Position numbers and translations under genes: made by a program
Origin: Anaerosphaera multitolerans
Lineage (GTDB): Bacteria > Bacillota > Clostridia > Tissierellales > Peptoniphilaceae
Reading direction: 5' to 3'
DNA length: 64,000 bases
NCBI RefSeq assembly: GCF_004006535.1
Contig: NZ_RLIH01000001.1
Location: 186,001 to 250,000, forward strand
The notes under the pieces: generated by a model
What the model was told of the DNA's origin: nothing
Database searches by the model: none
The model's input: only the letters and a program-made list of their open reading frames with translations
In this document: positions 24,413 through 33,509 of the stretch, one piece after another
Position numbering within the stretch: position 1 is the stretch's first letter
Layout of the letters: each line of letters begins with the position of its first letter

Positions 24413-25105
24413 ATGGTCATTAAATATAACGTAACAGGAACAGACCGAAAAAGGCTAGTCACAGCACTGAGCAAGCTTACAGGTGTGAAAGCAAAGTATC
24501 TAGGAATGCCTAGCATGGCTTATGAGGTGGGGGATTTTATCATCGACAAGAATGGAACACTTGAACTGACTGGCAAGGCAGAAGGCGAAGAAATCGAAAG
24601 TGTGGCCGAGCATTTATTAAGTGAGGGCTTTACCCCAATGGAAGAAACTAAGGCCACAGAGGGCGCACAAACGGCGGATAGCGGAACATTTGGTCTTTGT
24701 ATCTCCATGCCAAGAAATAGCTTTACTGATACAGCATTAGAAAACGTAAAAGCAATCATTCAGGTAAAAGGCGAACTGATTCGTCACGCTTTGCGGCTAG
24801 ACGATTTACCAATTAAGATTTCAGAAGAGGAAGTCTCATTTCCTTGGTTTGAAGAAATGCCTACACCAGAAGAGGTACAAGCGTATACCCACTTTATTTC
24901 AGCTCTTTGTGAGATGGCAAGGAATCAAAAACGCATCACGGTAAAAGAAAAGGAAACTCCGAATGAGAAATATGCATTCCGATGCTTTTTACTGCGTCTG
25001 GGCTTTATTGGAAAAGAATATAAGGAAGAACGAAAAATACTGCTTAGAAACCTAACAGGTTCATCGGCATTTAAAGGAGGAGCTAAAAATGAGGATAATC
25101 AGTAA
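24413..25105 (+). CDS. Phage protein of unknown function (often annotated virulence-related)
   Basis: 230 residues from ATG 24413, with AAGGAGG 8-10 bp upstream. The first 80 residues look like a compact alpha/beta domain (YNVTGTDRKRLVTALSKLTGVK); a Thr/Ala-rich linker follows, then a helical C-terminal half (PWFEEMPTPEEVQAYTHF). Relatives occur beside phage methyltransferases in Clostridia and are usually left unnamed or called virulence proteins. It overlaps the next gene. Function unknown. Confidence 0.75.
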   Translation: MVIKYNVTGTDRKRLVTALSKLTGVKAKYLGMPSMAYEVGDFIIDKNGTLELTGKAEGEEIESVAEHLLSEGFTPMEETKATEGAQTADSGTFGLCISMPRNSFTDTALENVKAIIQVKGELIRHALRLDDLPIKISEEEVSFPWFEEMPTPEEVQAYTHFISALCEMARNQKRITVKEKETPNEKYAFRCFLLRLGFIGKEYKEERKILLRNLTGSSAFKGGAKNEDNQ

Positions 25106-25319
25106 AGAAAGACTACATCATCTTCGTAAAAAGTATCCTGTTGGATGCCGTGTAGAACTATTAAGGATGGATGATATACAAGCACCAGTGATTGGAACAA
25201 AAGGAACAGTAATAGGTGTAGATGATATCGGTTCAATCATGGTGTCTTGGGACACCGGGTCTAGTTTATCCGTTGTTTACGGAGAAGACCTTTGCAGGAG
25301 GATTGACGATGACAAGTAA
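25089..25319 (+). CDS. DUF4314 small phage protein
   Basis: 76 residues with a small beta-barrel look: YPVGCRVELLRMDDIQAPVIGTKG followed by GSIMVSWDTGSSLSVVYGED, the DUF4314 pattern (broken here between the two). It overlaps its neighbours at both ends and AAAGGAGG precedes ATG 25089. Function is not known; it belongs to a run of four small genes between the methyltransferase and the large terminase. Confidence 0.82.
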   Translation: MRIISKERLHHLRKKYPVGCRVELLRMDDIQAPVIGTKGTVIGVDDIGSIMVSWDTGSSLSVVYGEDLCRRIDDDK

Positions 25320-25488
25320 GATAAAAGAGCAGATTATTGCCATTCGAGATACAGGCCTTACTAATATGTTTGATGTGAACGCAGTCCAAAGAATCGCAGA
25401 TGAAATGGAATTTTATGAGCTGGTCATTTTTCTTGAAGAAGAAAAAGCCAAGTATGTGAAGTTCATTTTATACGGTAATGGAGAATGA
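25309..25488 (+). CDS. DUF5049 small phage protein
   Basis: 59 residues, DUF5049-like (IKEQIIAIRDTGLTNMFD, VQRIADEMEFYELVIFL). Start ATG 25309 has AGGAGGA 6 bp before it and overlaps the previous gene by 11 bp. Role unknown. It is regularly paired with DUF4314 in Firmicutes prophages. Confidence 0.8.
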   Translation: MTSKIKEQIIAIRDTGLTNMFDVNAVQRIADEMEFYELVIFLEEEKAKYVKFILYGNGE

Positions 25489-25491
25489 AAC

Positions 25492-25716
25492 ATGTGGAAA
25501 AAGGGTAGCATCAAAGTTCAGGACAGCATCATCCGCTATTGGATAAAATGCTATGAAAGAGGTTCAAAATTCGGAATTAACGAAGGCCGCATCTCTAAGC
25601 TCATGCTTAAGTGTGACGGTGAGATTGTCGCAAATTATGACCGAGGGTGGGACATGAAACCCGCTGATGAAGAGACAAAATTTGCACTTAGCTTACTGCT
25701 AAAAGAATATAACTAA
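25492..25716 (+). CDS. Small phage protein (DUF7678-like)
   Basis: 74 residues, beginning 3 bp after the previous stop. It has a beta-rich centre (YWIKCYERGSKFGINEGR, SKLMLKCDGEIVANYDRGWD) and a short C-terminal helix. The DUF7678 assignment is by pattern memory and tentative. It is co-transcribed with the preceding two small genes. Confidence 0.7.
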   Translation: MWKKGSIKVQDSIIRYWIKCYERGSKFGINEGRISKLMLKCDGEIVANYDRGWDMKPADEETKFALSLLLKEYN

Positions 25717-25820
25717 CGATTACTAGAGGACAGTGCCATAATTGGCTCTGTTTCTCGTAGGAAATAGAGTAATGAGACTTGTTTAATACAGGTCTATTTT
25801 TATGCTCATTTTGAAGGGAG

Positions 25821-27431
25821 GTGACCGCAATTAGAAAGCTGAAGAAATATAAACCGACACCTTTTATGGCAAAGGACTCTATCTACGATAAAGATGCTGC
25901 AGATTATGCGGTCAACTTTATTGAGTGTTTAAGTCATACCAAGGGGAAATGGTCTGGAAAACCATTTGAACTGATTGATTGGCAAGAACAAATTATCAGA
26001 GATCTCTTTGGAACACTGAAACCAGATGGCTATCGGCAGTTTAATACAGCCTATATTGAGATTCCTAAGAAAATGGGGAAATCTGAATTAGCGGCAGCTG
26101 TCGCATTACTGCTTACCTGTGGTGATGGCGAAGAAAGAGCCGAGGTTTATGGATGCGCTGCAGACAGGCAACAGGCATCCATTGTTTTTGAGGTGGCTGC
26201 TGATATGGTACGTATGAGTCCGGCTCTAAGTAAACGAGTCAAAATCTTATCGGCAACAAAACGAATCGTTTTTCAACCGACTAATAGTTTTTATCAAGTG
26301 CTTTCAGCAGAGGCCTATTCAAAGCATGGCTTTAATATTCATGGTGTTGTTTTTGATGAGTTGCATACGCAGCCCAACAGAAAACTCTTTGATGTCATGA
26401 CCAAAGGTTCTGGTGATGCCAGAACACAGCCCCTATATTTTCTTATCACCACGGCAGGATCTGATACAAAATCAATCTGCTATGAAACCCATCAGAAAGC
26501 CAAAGACCTCATGGAGAAAAGAAAAATTGACCCTACTTTTTATCCGGTTATTTATGGAGCAGATGAGTCCGATGATTGGACAGATCCGAAGGTGTGGAAA
26601 AAAGCTAATCCAAGCCTTGGCATAACGGTAGGGATCGATAAGGTAAAAGCCGCTTGTGAATCAGCCAAGCAAAACCCTGCAGAAGAGAATGCCTTTAGAC
26701 AGTTACGACTTAATCAGTGGGTCAAACAAGCTGTTCGATGGATGCCAATGGATAGATGGGATAAATGCGCCTTTGCTGTAAATGAAGAGGATTTGCTTGG
26801 CAGAGTATGTTATGGCGGACTAGACCTTTCTAGTTCCATTGATATTACTGCCTTTGTATTGGTTTTTCCTCCTGTTGATGAAGATGATAAATACATCATT
26901 CTTCCCTACTTTTGGTTACCAGAAGAAACGCTCAGTAGCAGGGTCAATCGTGACCATGTTCCCTATGATGTCTGGGAAAAGCAAGGACAGCTTAAAACAA
27001 CGGAAGGCAATGTGGTCCATTATGGTTTTATTGAGAAGTTCATCGAAGAACTTGGCGAAAAGTACAATATTCGTGAGATTGCCTTTGACCGTTGGGGAGC
27101 CGTACAAATGGTTCAAAACCTCGAAGGTATGGGTTTTACTGTTGTTCCCTTTGGTCAGGGCTTTAAGGATATGAGTCCACCGACCAAGGAACTGATGAAA
27201 CTCACGCTAGAAGAAAAGGTCGCTCATGGCGGGCATCCGGTACTTCGTTGGATGATGGATAACATTTTTGTTCGAACGGACCCGGCAGGCAACATCAAGC
27301 CGGACAAGGAAAAATCATCAGAAAAGATTGATGGTGCAGTGGCAACGATTATGGCTCTTGATCGAGCGATTCGTTGTGGAAATGATACGAGTGCTTCGGT
27401 TTATGACAACCGAGGCATTCTCTTTATATGA
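25821..27431 (+). CDS. terL: Phage terminase large subunit
   Basis: About 535 residues. The ATPase has Walker A IPKKMGKSELAAAVAL near 72-88 and Walker B FDELH near 182; the C-terminal nuclease domain includes CYGGLDLSSSIDITAF and REIAFDRWG. It packs DNA into proheads. The start is unusual: the only ATG-free options are GTG 25821, which lies inside the ribosome binding site AAGGGAGGTGACC, or ATT 25830 at good spacing. The coding sequence certainly begins by KLKKYKPTPFMAKDS. Confidence 0.93.
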   Translation: MTAIRKLKKYKPTPFMAKDSIYDKDAADYAVNFIECLSHTKGKWSGKPFELIDWQEQIIRDLFGTLKPDGYRQFNTAYIEIPKKMGKSELAAAVALLLTCGDGEERAEVYGCAADRQQASIVFEVAADMVRMSPALSKRVKILSATKRIVFQPTNSFYQVLSAEAYSKHGFNIHGVVFDELHTQPNRKLFDVMTKGSGDARTQPLYFLITTAGSDTKSICYETHQKAKDLMEKRKIDPTFYPVIYGADESDDWTDPKVWKKANPSLGITVGIDKVKAACESAKQNPAEENAFRQLRLNQWVKQAVRWMPMDRWDKCAFAVNEEDLLGRVCYGGLDLSSSIDITAFVLVFPPVDEDDKYIILPYFWLPEETLSSRVNRDHVPYDVWEKQGQLKTTEGNVVHYGFIEKFIEELGEKYNIREIAFDRWGAVQMVQNLEGMGFTVVPFGQGFKDMSPPTKELMKLTLEEKVAHGGHPVLRWMMDNIFVRTDPAGNIKPDKEKSSEKIDGAVATIMALDRAIRCGNDTSASVYDNRGILFI

Positions 27432-27446
27432 GGGAGGTGATTGGTT

Positions 27447-28769
27447 TTGGGATTTTTATCATCCATTTTTAAAGCAAGAGATAAGCCTACTGACAGAGCT
27501 GTGAGTTCAAACTATACATTTTTAATGGGTTCAACCACAGCAGGTAAAACAGTGACCGAACGGTCGGCACTTCAAATGACGGCTGTATACTCTTGTGTTC
27601 GAATTTTAGCTGAAGCAGTAGCAGGGCTTCCTCTGCACCTTTATCGTTATACAGATGATGGTGGCAAGGAAAAAGCAATTGATCACTCCTTGTATCGACT
27701 TTTGCACGATGAACCAAATGCTGAGATGAGTTCTTTTGTGTTTAGAGAAACACTGATGACTCATCTTTTATTATGGGGGAATTGTTATGCGCAGATTATT
27801 CGTAATGGAAAAGGCGAAGTTGTCGCGCTCTACCCGTTGATGCCAAATAGGATGTCAGTCCATCGAGACGAGAGTGGGCAGCTCTATTACTTATATACCA
27901 GAGGTGCAGATGATGTGAACAGTACAAAGGGTATGACAGTAAAACTTAGTACCTCCGATGTACTTCATATTCCTGGACTCGGGTTTGATGGACTGGTTGG
28001 CTACTCCCCGATTGCGATGGCTAAAAATGCGATTGGTCTTGCCATAGCAACAGAGGAATATGGAGCTAAGTTCTTTGCTAACGGTGCGGCTCCAAGTGGT
28101 GTCCTTGAACATCCAGGAACGATTAAAGAACCTGGGAAAGTCAGAGAGGCTTGGCAGTCACAATTTGGTGGCAGTTCCAATTCCAATAAAATAGCCGTGC
28201 TTGAAGAAGGGATGAAATATACACCGATTTCTATCTCACCAGAACAAGCACAATTCCTTGAAACAAGGAAATTTCAAATCAATGAAATTGCTCGAATTTT
28301 TAGAGTCCCTCCCCACATGGTAGGTGACCTTGAAAAATCGAGCTTTTCTAATATTGAGCAACAATCCCTTGAGTTTGTGAAATACACATTAGACCCGTGG
28401 GTAGTGCGTTGGGAGCAAACCCTAGCCCGCACCCTTTTTACACCGGAGGAAAAGAAAAAATACTTCTTTAGATTCAATGTAGAAGGCCTACTGAGAGGGG
28501 ATTATGTCAGTCGTATGAGCGGATATGCCACAGCAAGGCAGAACGGTTGGATGAGTGCAAATGATATTAGGGAACTTGAAAACCTAGACCGTATCCCTTC
28601 AGAGGATGGCGGTGACATGTACCTTGTAAACGGCAATATGCTCCCTCTTACAAAGGCAGGTGCATTCGCAAATATAAACGAGGATGGAAAGGAGGAAGAC
28701 TTGGATGAAGAACAAGATATTTTGGCGATGGAAGAACCAAGCAAGCGAACAAGAAGAACGAGTTCTTGA
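27447..28769 (+). CDS. Phage portal protein (HK97 family)
   Basis: 440 residues. Typical blocks are SALQMTAVYSCVRILAEAVA (about 38-57), HLLLWGNCYAQII, and EIARIFRVPPHMVGDLEKSS in the wing/stem region. It forms the dodecameric DNA channel at one vertex. The C-terminus is acidic (EDGKEEDLDEEQDILAMEE). I chose TTG 27447, since GGGAGGTGA ends at 27440. It overlaps the protease gene. Confidence 0.93.
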   Translation: MGFLSSIFKARDKPTDRAVSSNYTFLMGSTTAGKTVTERSALQMTAVYSCVRILAEAVAGLPLHLYRYTDDGGKEKAIDHSLYRLLHDEPNAEMSSFVFRETLMTHLLLWGNCYAQIIRNGKGEVVALYPLMPNRMSVHRDESGQLYYLYTRGADDVNSTKGMTVKLSTSDVLHIPGLGFDGLVGYSPIAMAKNAIGLAIATEEYGAKFFANGAAPSGVLEHPGTIKEPGKVREAWQSQFGGSSNSNKIAVLEEGMKYTPISISPEQAQFLETRKFQINEIARIFRVPPHMVGDLEKSSFSNIEQQSLEFVKYTLDPWVVRWEQTLARTLFTPEEKKKYFFRFNVEGLLRGDYVSRMSGYATARQNGWMSANDIRELENLDRIPSEDGGDMYLVNGNMLPLTKAGAFANINEDGKEEDLDEEQDILAMEEPSKRTRRTSS

Positions 28770-29436
28770 GCTTTACGGAACAATAGCCGAAGAAAGCTGG
28801 TTTGATGATGATGTGACCCCGCAGATGTTTAGAAATGAACTCTTTAGCGGGAAAGGACCCATTACCTTATGGATTAACTCACCGGGTGGAGATTGCATTG
28901 CCGCAAGTCAGATTTATACCATGTTGATGGATTATCCAGATGAGGTAACCGTCAAGATTGATGGGATTGCAGCATCAGCCGCTTCTGTCATTGCCATGGC
29001 AGGAACAAAGGTACTGATGGCGCCTACAGCACTCATGATGATTCATAACCCGGCAACCATCACGATGGGTGATCATGAAGACATGAAACGAGCGATTGAG
29101 ATGTTAGATGAGGTGAAAGAAAGCATTATTAATGCCTATGAGATTAAGACTGGAGTATCTCGCATCAAACTATCTCATCTGATGGACGCTGAAACCTGGA
29201 TGAATGCTAATAAAGCCATAGAACTTGGCTTTGCAGATGATGTGCTAAAGGATGAAAAACAATCTGAAGCCACTTTTTCTGCCTATGCTTTTTCCAGAAA
29301 AGCAGTAGCAACTAATCTACTTAACAAAATGGCAGAAAAGAATAAACCAATTCAGGCAGAGGAGTCTGCCAAATCCCAAGGACGCTCGGTTGATGAACTA
29401 AAAGAGCGTCTTTTTAATCTAAAAAAATATATGTAA
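28705..29436 (+). CDS. ClpP-type prohead protease
   Basis: 243 residues. Serine protease of the ClpP/S49 fold: the oxyanion segment WINSPGGD, the nucleophile Ser in IAASAASVIAMAG and His in MMIHNPATI are all present. It trims the capsid precursor's scaffold segment. AAAGGAGG at 28687-28694 sits 10 bp before ATG 28705. It overlaps the portal gene and precedes the capsid gene. Confidence 0.93.
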   Translation: MKNKIFWRWKNQASEQEERVLELYGTIAEESWFDDDVTPQMFRNELFSGKGPITLWINSPGGDCIAASQIYTMLMDYPDEVTVKIDGIAASAASVIAMAGTKVLMAPTALMMIHNPATITMGDHEDMKRAIEMLDEVKESIINAYEIKTGVSRIKLSHLMDAETWMNANKAIELGFADDVLKDEKQSEATFSAYAFSRKAVATNLLNKMAEKNKPIQAEESAKSQGRSVDELKERLFNLKKYM

Positions 29437-29452
29437 ATGGAGGAATTTAACG

Positions 29453-30649
29453 ATGACGATTACAGAAATGCGTAATAAACGCAAAAAGCTTATTGAAACG
29501 ATGGATGGGTTCTTGGACACTCATAAAACCAAGAATGGCACATTATCCGCAGAAGATGATAAAACCTACAAAACCATGGAAGATGAGATCACTGAACTTA
29601 CCAATGAAATCCATCGTATGGAAAGACGTGAGGAGATTGAGGCGGAACTTGAAAAGCCTGTCAGCAAACCAATCATTGAGAAACCGATGAATGGTCGCAT
29701 GGATAACGGCGAGGTTAAAACAGGTCGTGCCGCAGACTCCTATAAGAAAGCCATGCTCTCAGCACTTCGCTCAAACTTCCGTAATGTATCAAATGTTCTA
29801 CAAGAAGGGGTAGACGCAGATGGTGGCTATCTCGTACCTGAAGAGTACGACAGCAGACTGATTGATGGTCTGGAAGAAGAGAACATCATTCGTAAGCTGG
29901 GTCACAGAATTACCACATCAGGTGAGCGAAAAATCAATATTGCAGCTACAAAACCTGCAGCTGCATGGATTGATGAAGGTGAAGCACTGACCTTTAGCGA
30001 TGCTACATTCTCTCAGATTAATCTGGATGCTCATAAACTTCATGTGGCAGTCAAGGTGACTGAAGAGCTGCTTTATGACAATGCCTTCCAGCTTGAGAAT
30101 TACATTATTAAGGAGTTTTATAAGGCTCTGGCTAATGCGGAAGAAGATGCCTTTATCAATGGTGATGGCACAGGAAAACCTCTAGGCATTCTTGCTGCTA
30201 GTGGTGGTGCTGAAGTCGGTGTGACCACAGCATCTGCAACGGCGATTACTGCTGACGAAGTGATTAATTTAGTGTATTCACTGAAACGTCCATACCGTAA
30301 GAATGCAGTATTTATTTTAAATGACCAGACCATTGCGGCACTTAGAAAACTCAAGGATGGAAACGGAGCCTATATGTGGCAAGCAGCTCTTGTTGCGGGT
30401 GAACCAGATAAACTACTTGGCTATCCTGTTTATACATCTGCTTATATGCCCACCATTGAGGCAGGTGCTAAGACCATTATCTTTGGAGATTTGTCTTACT
30501 ACAACATTGGAGATCGTGGTTCTCGCTCCTTTGCAGAACTTCGTGAACTGTTTGCTGGTAATGGCATGGTCGGTTTTGTTGCGAAAGAACGTGTGGATGG
30601 CAAGTTAGTACTACCTGAAGCAATCAAGGTTCTTCAGCAGAAAGCCTAA
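29453..30649 (+). CDS. HK97-family major capsid protein
   Basis: 398 residues. The first 110 or so are a charged coiled coil (the delta scaffold removed by the protease). The mature part begins near VSNVLQEGVDADGGYLVPEEY, and then IRKLGHRITTSGERK, EGEALTFSDATFSQI and FINGDGTGKPLGILAA, all standard for the fold. It builds the icosahedral head. Preceded by GGAGG. Confidence 0.95.
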   Translation: MTITEMRNKRKKLIETMDGFLDTHKTKNGTLSAEDDKTYKTMEDEITELTNEIHRMERREEIEAELEKPVSKPIIEKPMNGRMDNGEVKTGRAADSYKKAMLSALRSNFRNVSNVLQEGVDADGGYLVPEEYDSRLIDGLEEENIIRKLGHRITTSGERKINIAATKPAAAWIDEGEALTFSDATFSQINLDAHKLHVAVKVTEELLYDNAFQLENYIIKEFYKALANAEEDAFINGDGTGKPLGILAASGGAEVGVTTASATAITADEVINLVYSLKRPYRKNAVFILNDQTIAALRKLKDGNGAYMWQAALVAGEPDKLLGYPVYTSAYMPTIEAGAKTIIFGDLSYYNIGDRGSRSFAELRELFAGNGMVGFVAKERVDGKLVLPEAIKVLQQKA

Positions 30650-30661
30650 CGGAGGTGCGAT

Positions 30662-30886
30662 ATGGATTACAACACAAAAAACTACACCGAACAAGGCGGT
30701 GACAAAACCGTTATCGGTGGAACGCTAGAGATTAAGGAGGGAGCAACCGTAACCGGTCTCCCTTCTTCTTTTACTCCTGCAGAAAACCAAGCACCTAGTA
30801 CGGCAGAAGATATTACGAGTTTAGTTGCTGATTTTAATGCCTTGCTTTTAAAGCTAAAAACAGCCGGACTCATGGAAACTGATTAA
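30662..30886 (+). CDS. Small head protein (head-fibre-like)
   Basis: 74 residues: an N-terminal beta segment YTEQGGDKTVIGGTLEIKEG, a Pro-rich linker and a C-terminal helix (LVADFNALLLKLKTAG). It resembles the short head-fibre or head-decoration proteins that follow capsid genes in related phages. Assignment is from position and pattern and is tentative. GGAGGTG precedes the ATG. Confidence 0.7.
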   Translation: MDYNTKNYTEQGGDKTVIGGTLEIKEGATVTGLPSSFTPAENQAPSTAEDITSLVADFNALLLKLKTAGLMETD

Positions 30887-30907
30887 AAAAGAAAGGATGG
30901 TAGCGGT

Positions 30908-31216
30908 ATGACACTGATTCAAAAGGTAAAGGCAAACTTGATTTTAGAGCATGACACTGATGACGAACTCTTAGAGGTGTTCATCACCGCTGCTGTCAGT
31001 TATGCCGAGAGTTATCAGCATGTACCAGAAAATTTCTATAGCGACAATCCTATGCCACCGACTACAGAGCAAGCCATTATTATGCTCTCTTCTCATTTTT
31101 ATGAAAGTCGAGATGGCAGTACCGGTGGATTTTTTGCTGACAATGTGCAAGCCGGTCAGCAAGTTTGGAATACGGTCAATCTTCTTTTGCGACTTGATCG
31201 GGATTGGAAGGTGTAA
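30908..31216 (+). CDS. Head-tail connector protein (gp6-like)
   Basis: 102 residues, mostly helical, of the HK97 gp6/DNA-packaging family: a start of TLIQKVKANLILEHDTDDELLEVFI and YESRDGSTGGF in the middle. It forms the ring below the portal. AAAGGATGG lies before the ATG; the next gene starts 3 bp after the stop. Confidence 0.87.
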   Translation: MTLIQKVKANLILEHDTDDELLEVFITAAVSYAESYQHVPENFYSDNPMPPTTEQAIIMLSSHFYESRDGSTGGFFADNVQAGQQVWNTVNLLLRLDRDWKV

Positions 31217-31219
31217 GAG

Positions 31220-31561
31220 ATGAGTTTTGGAAAAATGAATAAATTTGCTGATATCAAGGAAATCACAAAAACAAAAGACAGTGAAGGCTTTGCGACAACA
31301 TCAGAAACCGTGATTGCTTCGATTCGGGTTTACCGAGAAGGGCGTCATGGCAGTGAACGCTGGGCTAATTTAGCTACTTTTTCAGAAGCTACGGATTTAT
31401 TCAGGTTTCGTGCCATTCCAGGAGTTGAGGTCAGTACAGAACACTTTATTGAGTGTGATGGAGAGCGTTTTGATATTACCTCGGTAGAAAACGTAAAAGG
31501 TCGAGGTATGTATACAGAAGTTTTGGCAAAGAAGGTGGTGAGTAGCGTTGGCAAAAGTTGA
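31220..31561 (+). CDS. Phage head closure protein
   Basis: 113 residues, beta-barrel pattern of head-completion proteins (SPP1 gp16-like): MNKFADIKEITKTKDSEGF, IASIRVYREGRHGSERW, FRFRAIPGVEVSTEHFI. It stops DNA leaking from the filled head and docks the tail. It overlaps the next gene by 14 bp. Confidence 0.85.
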   Translation: MSFGKMNKFADIKEITKTKDSEGFATTSETVIASIRVYREGRHGSERWANLATFSEATDLFRFRAIPGVEVSTEHFIECDGERFDITSVENVKGRGMYTEVLAKKVVSSVGKS

Positions 31562-31979
31562 TATTAAAATGCCCGATGAATTTCTACTTAAGGTTTCAAA
31601 GCTTGGCTCTGACTTTGACCCTGTTGCAGAAAAGGTGCTAAAAGCAGGTGGTGAAGTCGTCTTTAAGAGAACGAAAAGTAATCTATCTGCAGTGATTGGT
31701 AAAGGTACAAAGCATAAATCACGCTCAACGGGTGAATTAGAAAAGGCACTCGGTGTCACTTCAGTACGATTAGATAGGAACGGAAACCACAATATAAAAA
31801 TTGGATTTTCTGAACCAAGGCCTGATGGTGAGAGTAACGCAAAAATAGCAAACATCCTTGAGTATGGCAAACACGGTCAACCTGCAAAGCCTTTTTTGAA
31901 ACCCGCTAGGAGTGCTTCCAAATCAGAGTGTATCTCAGTTATAAAAAGCACTTTTGAAGAGGAGGTCAAAAAGCTATGA
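31548..31979 (+). CDS. HK97 gp10-like tail component
   Basis: 143 residues starting at TTG 31548 (GGTGGTGAG upstream). A helical N-terminus, KVLKAGGEVVFKRTKSNLSAV, and NILEYGKHGQPAKPFLKPA near the end are characteristic of the HK97 gp10 family, a head-tail joining protein. It overlaps the genes on both sides. Confidence 0.86.
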   Translation: MAKVDIKMPDEFLLKVSKLGSDFDPVAEKVLKAGGEVVFKRTKSNLSAVIGKGTKHKSRSTGELEKALGVTSVRLDRNGNHNIKIGFSEPRPDGESNAKIANILEYGKHGQPAKPFLKPARSASKSECISVIKSTFEEEVKKL

Positions 31980-32320
31980 GTATTTTAGAGGACTTACAAG
32001 TAGTTTTAGAAACACTAGACGTTCCGATTGAAACAGGAGTGTTTTCAGATGTGGCTCCTGGTAAGTACATGGTGATTGTTCCGATGAGCGATAGCTTTGA
32101 CCTTCATTCGGATAATCTACCATGCATGGATGTTCAAGAGGCACGGATTTCAATTTATAGCAAAGGCAGTTATACAGCTCTAAAAAATCAAGTGGTGCAG
32201 TTATTGTTGGATTCCAGTTTCACCATAACCGCACGGAGCTACATCGGCTTTGAAGATGATACGGGCTATTACCACTACAACGTGGATGTAGCCAAACATT
32301 ATGAAATAGGAGGTAATTAA
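31976..32320 (+). CDS. Tail terminator/minor capsid-type protein
   Basis: 114 residues in the tail-terminator position between the gp10-like protein and the tail tube. It begins SILEDLQVVLETLDVPIETG and has an alpha/beta pattern with DVQEARISIYSKGSY. It probably caps the tail tube. Identification rests mainly on gene order. The start overlaps the previous stop. Confidence 0.78.
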   Translation: MSILEDLQVVLETLDVPIETGVFSDVAPGKYMVIVPMSDSFDLHSDNLPCMDVQEARISIYSKGSYTALKNQVVQLLLDSSFTITARSYIGFEDDTGYYHYNVDVAKHYEIGGN

Positions 32321-32322
32321 AA

Positions 32323-32907
32323 ATGGCAACAATTGGTCTGGATAAACTTTATTATGCGACCATCACAGACGATGAAAATGGCGAAGAAATCTATGGCACA
32401 CCCACTCAGCTGGCAAAAGCAATCTCAGCAGAGCTATCTGTTGAACTGGCAGAGGCAACGCTCTATGCAGATGATGGTGCGGCAGAAATCGTTAAAGAAT
32501 TTAAAAATGGCACCATCTCTCTTGGAGTAGATGATATTGGCTCGACTACTGCAGCCGCCTTAACCGGTGTCACGGTTGATAAGAACAACGTTGTGGTTTC
32601 TAACAGTGAAGATGGCGGGGATCCTGTGGCTGTTGGTTTTAGAGCAAAGAAATCCAATGGCAAGTATAAATACTACTGGCTCTACCGAGTGAAATTCGGT
32701 ATTCCTGCCACCAACCTAGCGACTAAAGGTGACAGTATTACATTCTCAACACCAACAATAGAAGGTACGGTTCTTCGAAGAAACAAACCGGATACAAGCG
32801 GGAAACATCCATGGAAAGCGGAAGTGACCGAAGGTGATAAGGATGTACCGGCAGCGGTTATCAGCGGTTGGTATACAGAAGTCTATGAACCGGATTACAC
32901 AGTATAA
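32323..32907 (+). CDS. Major tail tube protein
   Basis: 194 residues. The N-terminus ATIGLDKLYYATITDDENG is followed by AISAELSVELAEATLYADDGAAE, a pattern of phi13-type major tail proteins of Gram-positive siphoviruses. It polymerises into the tail tube around the tape measure. GGAGGT precedes the ATG. Confidence 0.9.
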   Translation: MATIGLDKLYYATITDDENGEEIYGTPTQLAKAISAELSVELAEATLYADDGAAEIVKEFKNGTISLGVDDIGSTTAAALTGVTVDKNNVVVSNSEDGGDPVAVGFRAKKSNGKYKYYWLYRVKFGIPATNLATKGDSITFSTPTIEGTVLRRNKPDTSGKHPWKAEVTEGDKDVPAAVISGWYTEVYEPDYTV

Positions 32908-32920
32908 GGAGGGATAATTC

Positions 32921-33304
32921 ATGGATAACGAACGAACAGCAAGTATTCGTATTGGTGGCGATGAATATGTGCTACTACTTACTACAAAGGCAACAAAGGA
33001 AATCGCAGGACGATATGGTGGTCTTGAAAACCTAGGCGATAAGCTAATGAAGTCTAAGAATGTTGAGATGGCACTTTCCGAGATTGTGTGGCTGATTACC
33101 TTACTGGCCAATCAAAGTACCCTTGTCTATAACATCAAGCACAAGGATGCACCGAAGGAATTACTCACAGAAGATGAAGTGGAAATTCTCACAAGCCCGA
33201 TTGATTTGGCAGAGTACAAAGAGGCAATAATGAATGCCCTTTACAAGGGTGCAAAAAGAAATGTACTCAGTGAGGAAAGCCCAAAAAACGCAGTAGCCCC
33301 GTAA
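32921..33304 (+). CDS. Tail assembly chaperone, short form (gpG-like)
   Basis: 127 residues between the tail tube and tape measure genes, with ASIRIGGDEYVLLLTTKATKEI and IVWLITLLANQ. It keeps the tape measure soluble during tail assembly. The frame ends at 33302-33304 just after a slippery run, and the -1 frame continues for 67 codons, so this is the unshifted product. Confidence 0.88.
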   Translation: MDNERTASIRIGGDEYVLLLTTKATKEIAGRYGGLENLGDKLMKSKNVEMALSEIVWLITLLANQSTLVYNIKHKDAPKELLTEDEVEILTSPIDLAEYKEAIMNALYKGAKRNVLSEESPKNAVAP

Positions 33305-33492
33305 GTGACGAAGAGTTATTTACGAGGCTTTTATATTACGGCATCAGTCTATTACATCTGACCATGGATGAATTTTGGCTGATGCCGTTTGGTTTGCTAC
33401 TAGACTTGTGGGAGTGCCACAAACAGTATCAGGGGCTGGCAAAACCAAAAAGAGAGATATTTATCGATGACATTATCCCTGATGGAATCTGA
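32921..33492 (+). CDS. Tail assembly chaperone, -1 frameshift product (gpGT-like)
   Basis: At 33280-33289 the bases CCCAAAAAAC contain two overlapping canonical slippery heptamers in the zero frame (C CCA AAA and A AAA AAC). A -1 slip after AAC continues as RSSPVSDEELFTRLLYYGIS and on to a TGA at 33490-33492, giving a protein of about 190 residues. The extension is acidic and aromatic (MDEFWLMPFGLLLDLWECHK). Longer chaperone forms made this way are general among siphoviruses. Spliced coordinates: 32921-33289 then 33289-33492. Confidence 0.87.
33280..33289 (+). promoter_or_regulatory. Programmed -1 ribosomal frameshift site
   Basis: CCCAAAAAAC at the end of the short chaperone gene, 12 bases before the zero-frame stop codon. 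It offers two nested X XXY YYZ heptamers and would fuse the short chaperone to its downstream extension. Confidence 0.87.
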
Positions 33493-33509
33493 CAAAGGAG
33501 GTGGAAAGC

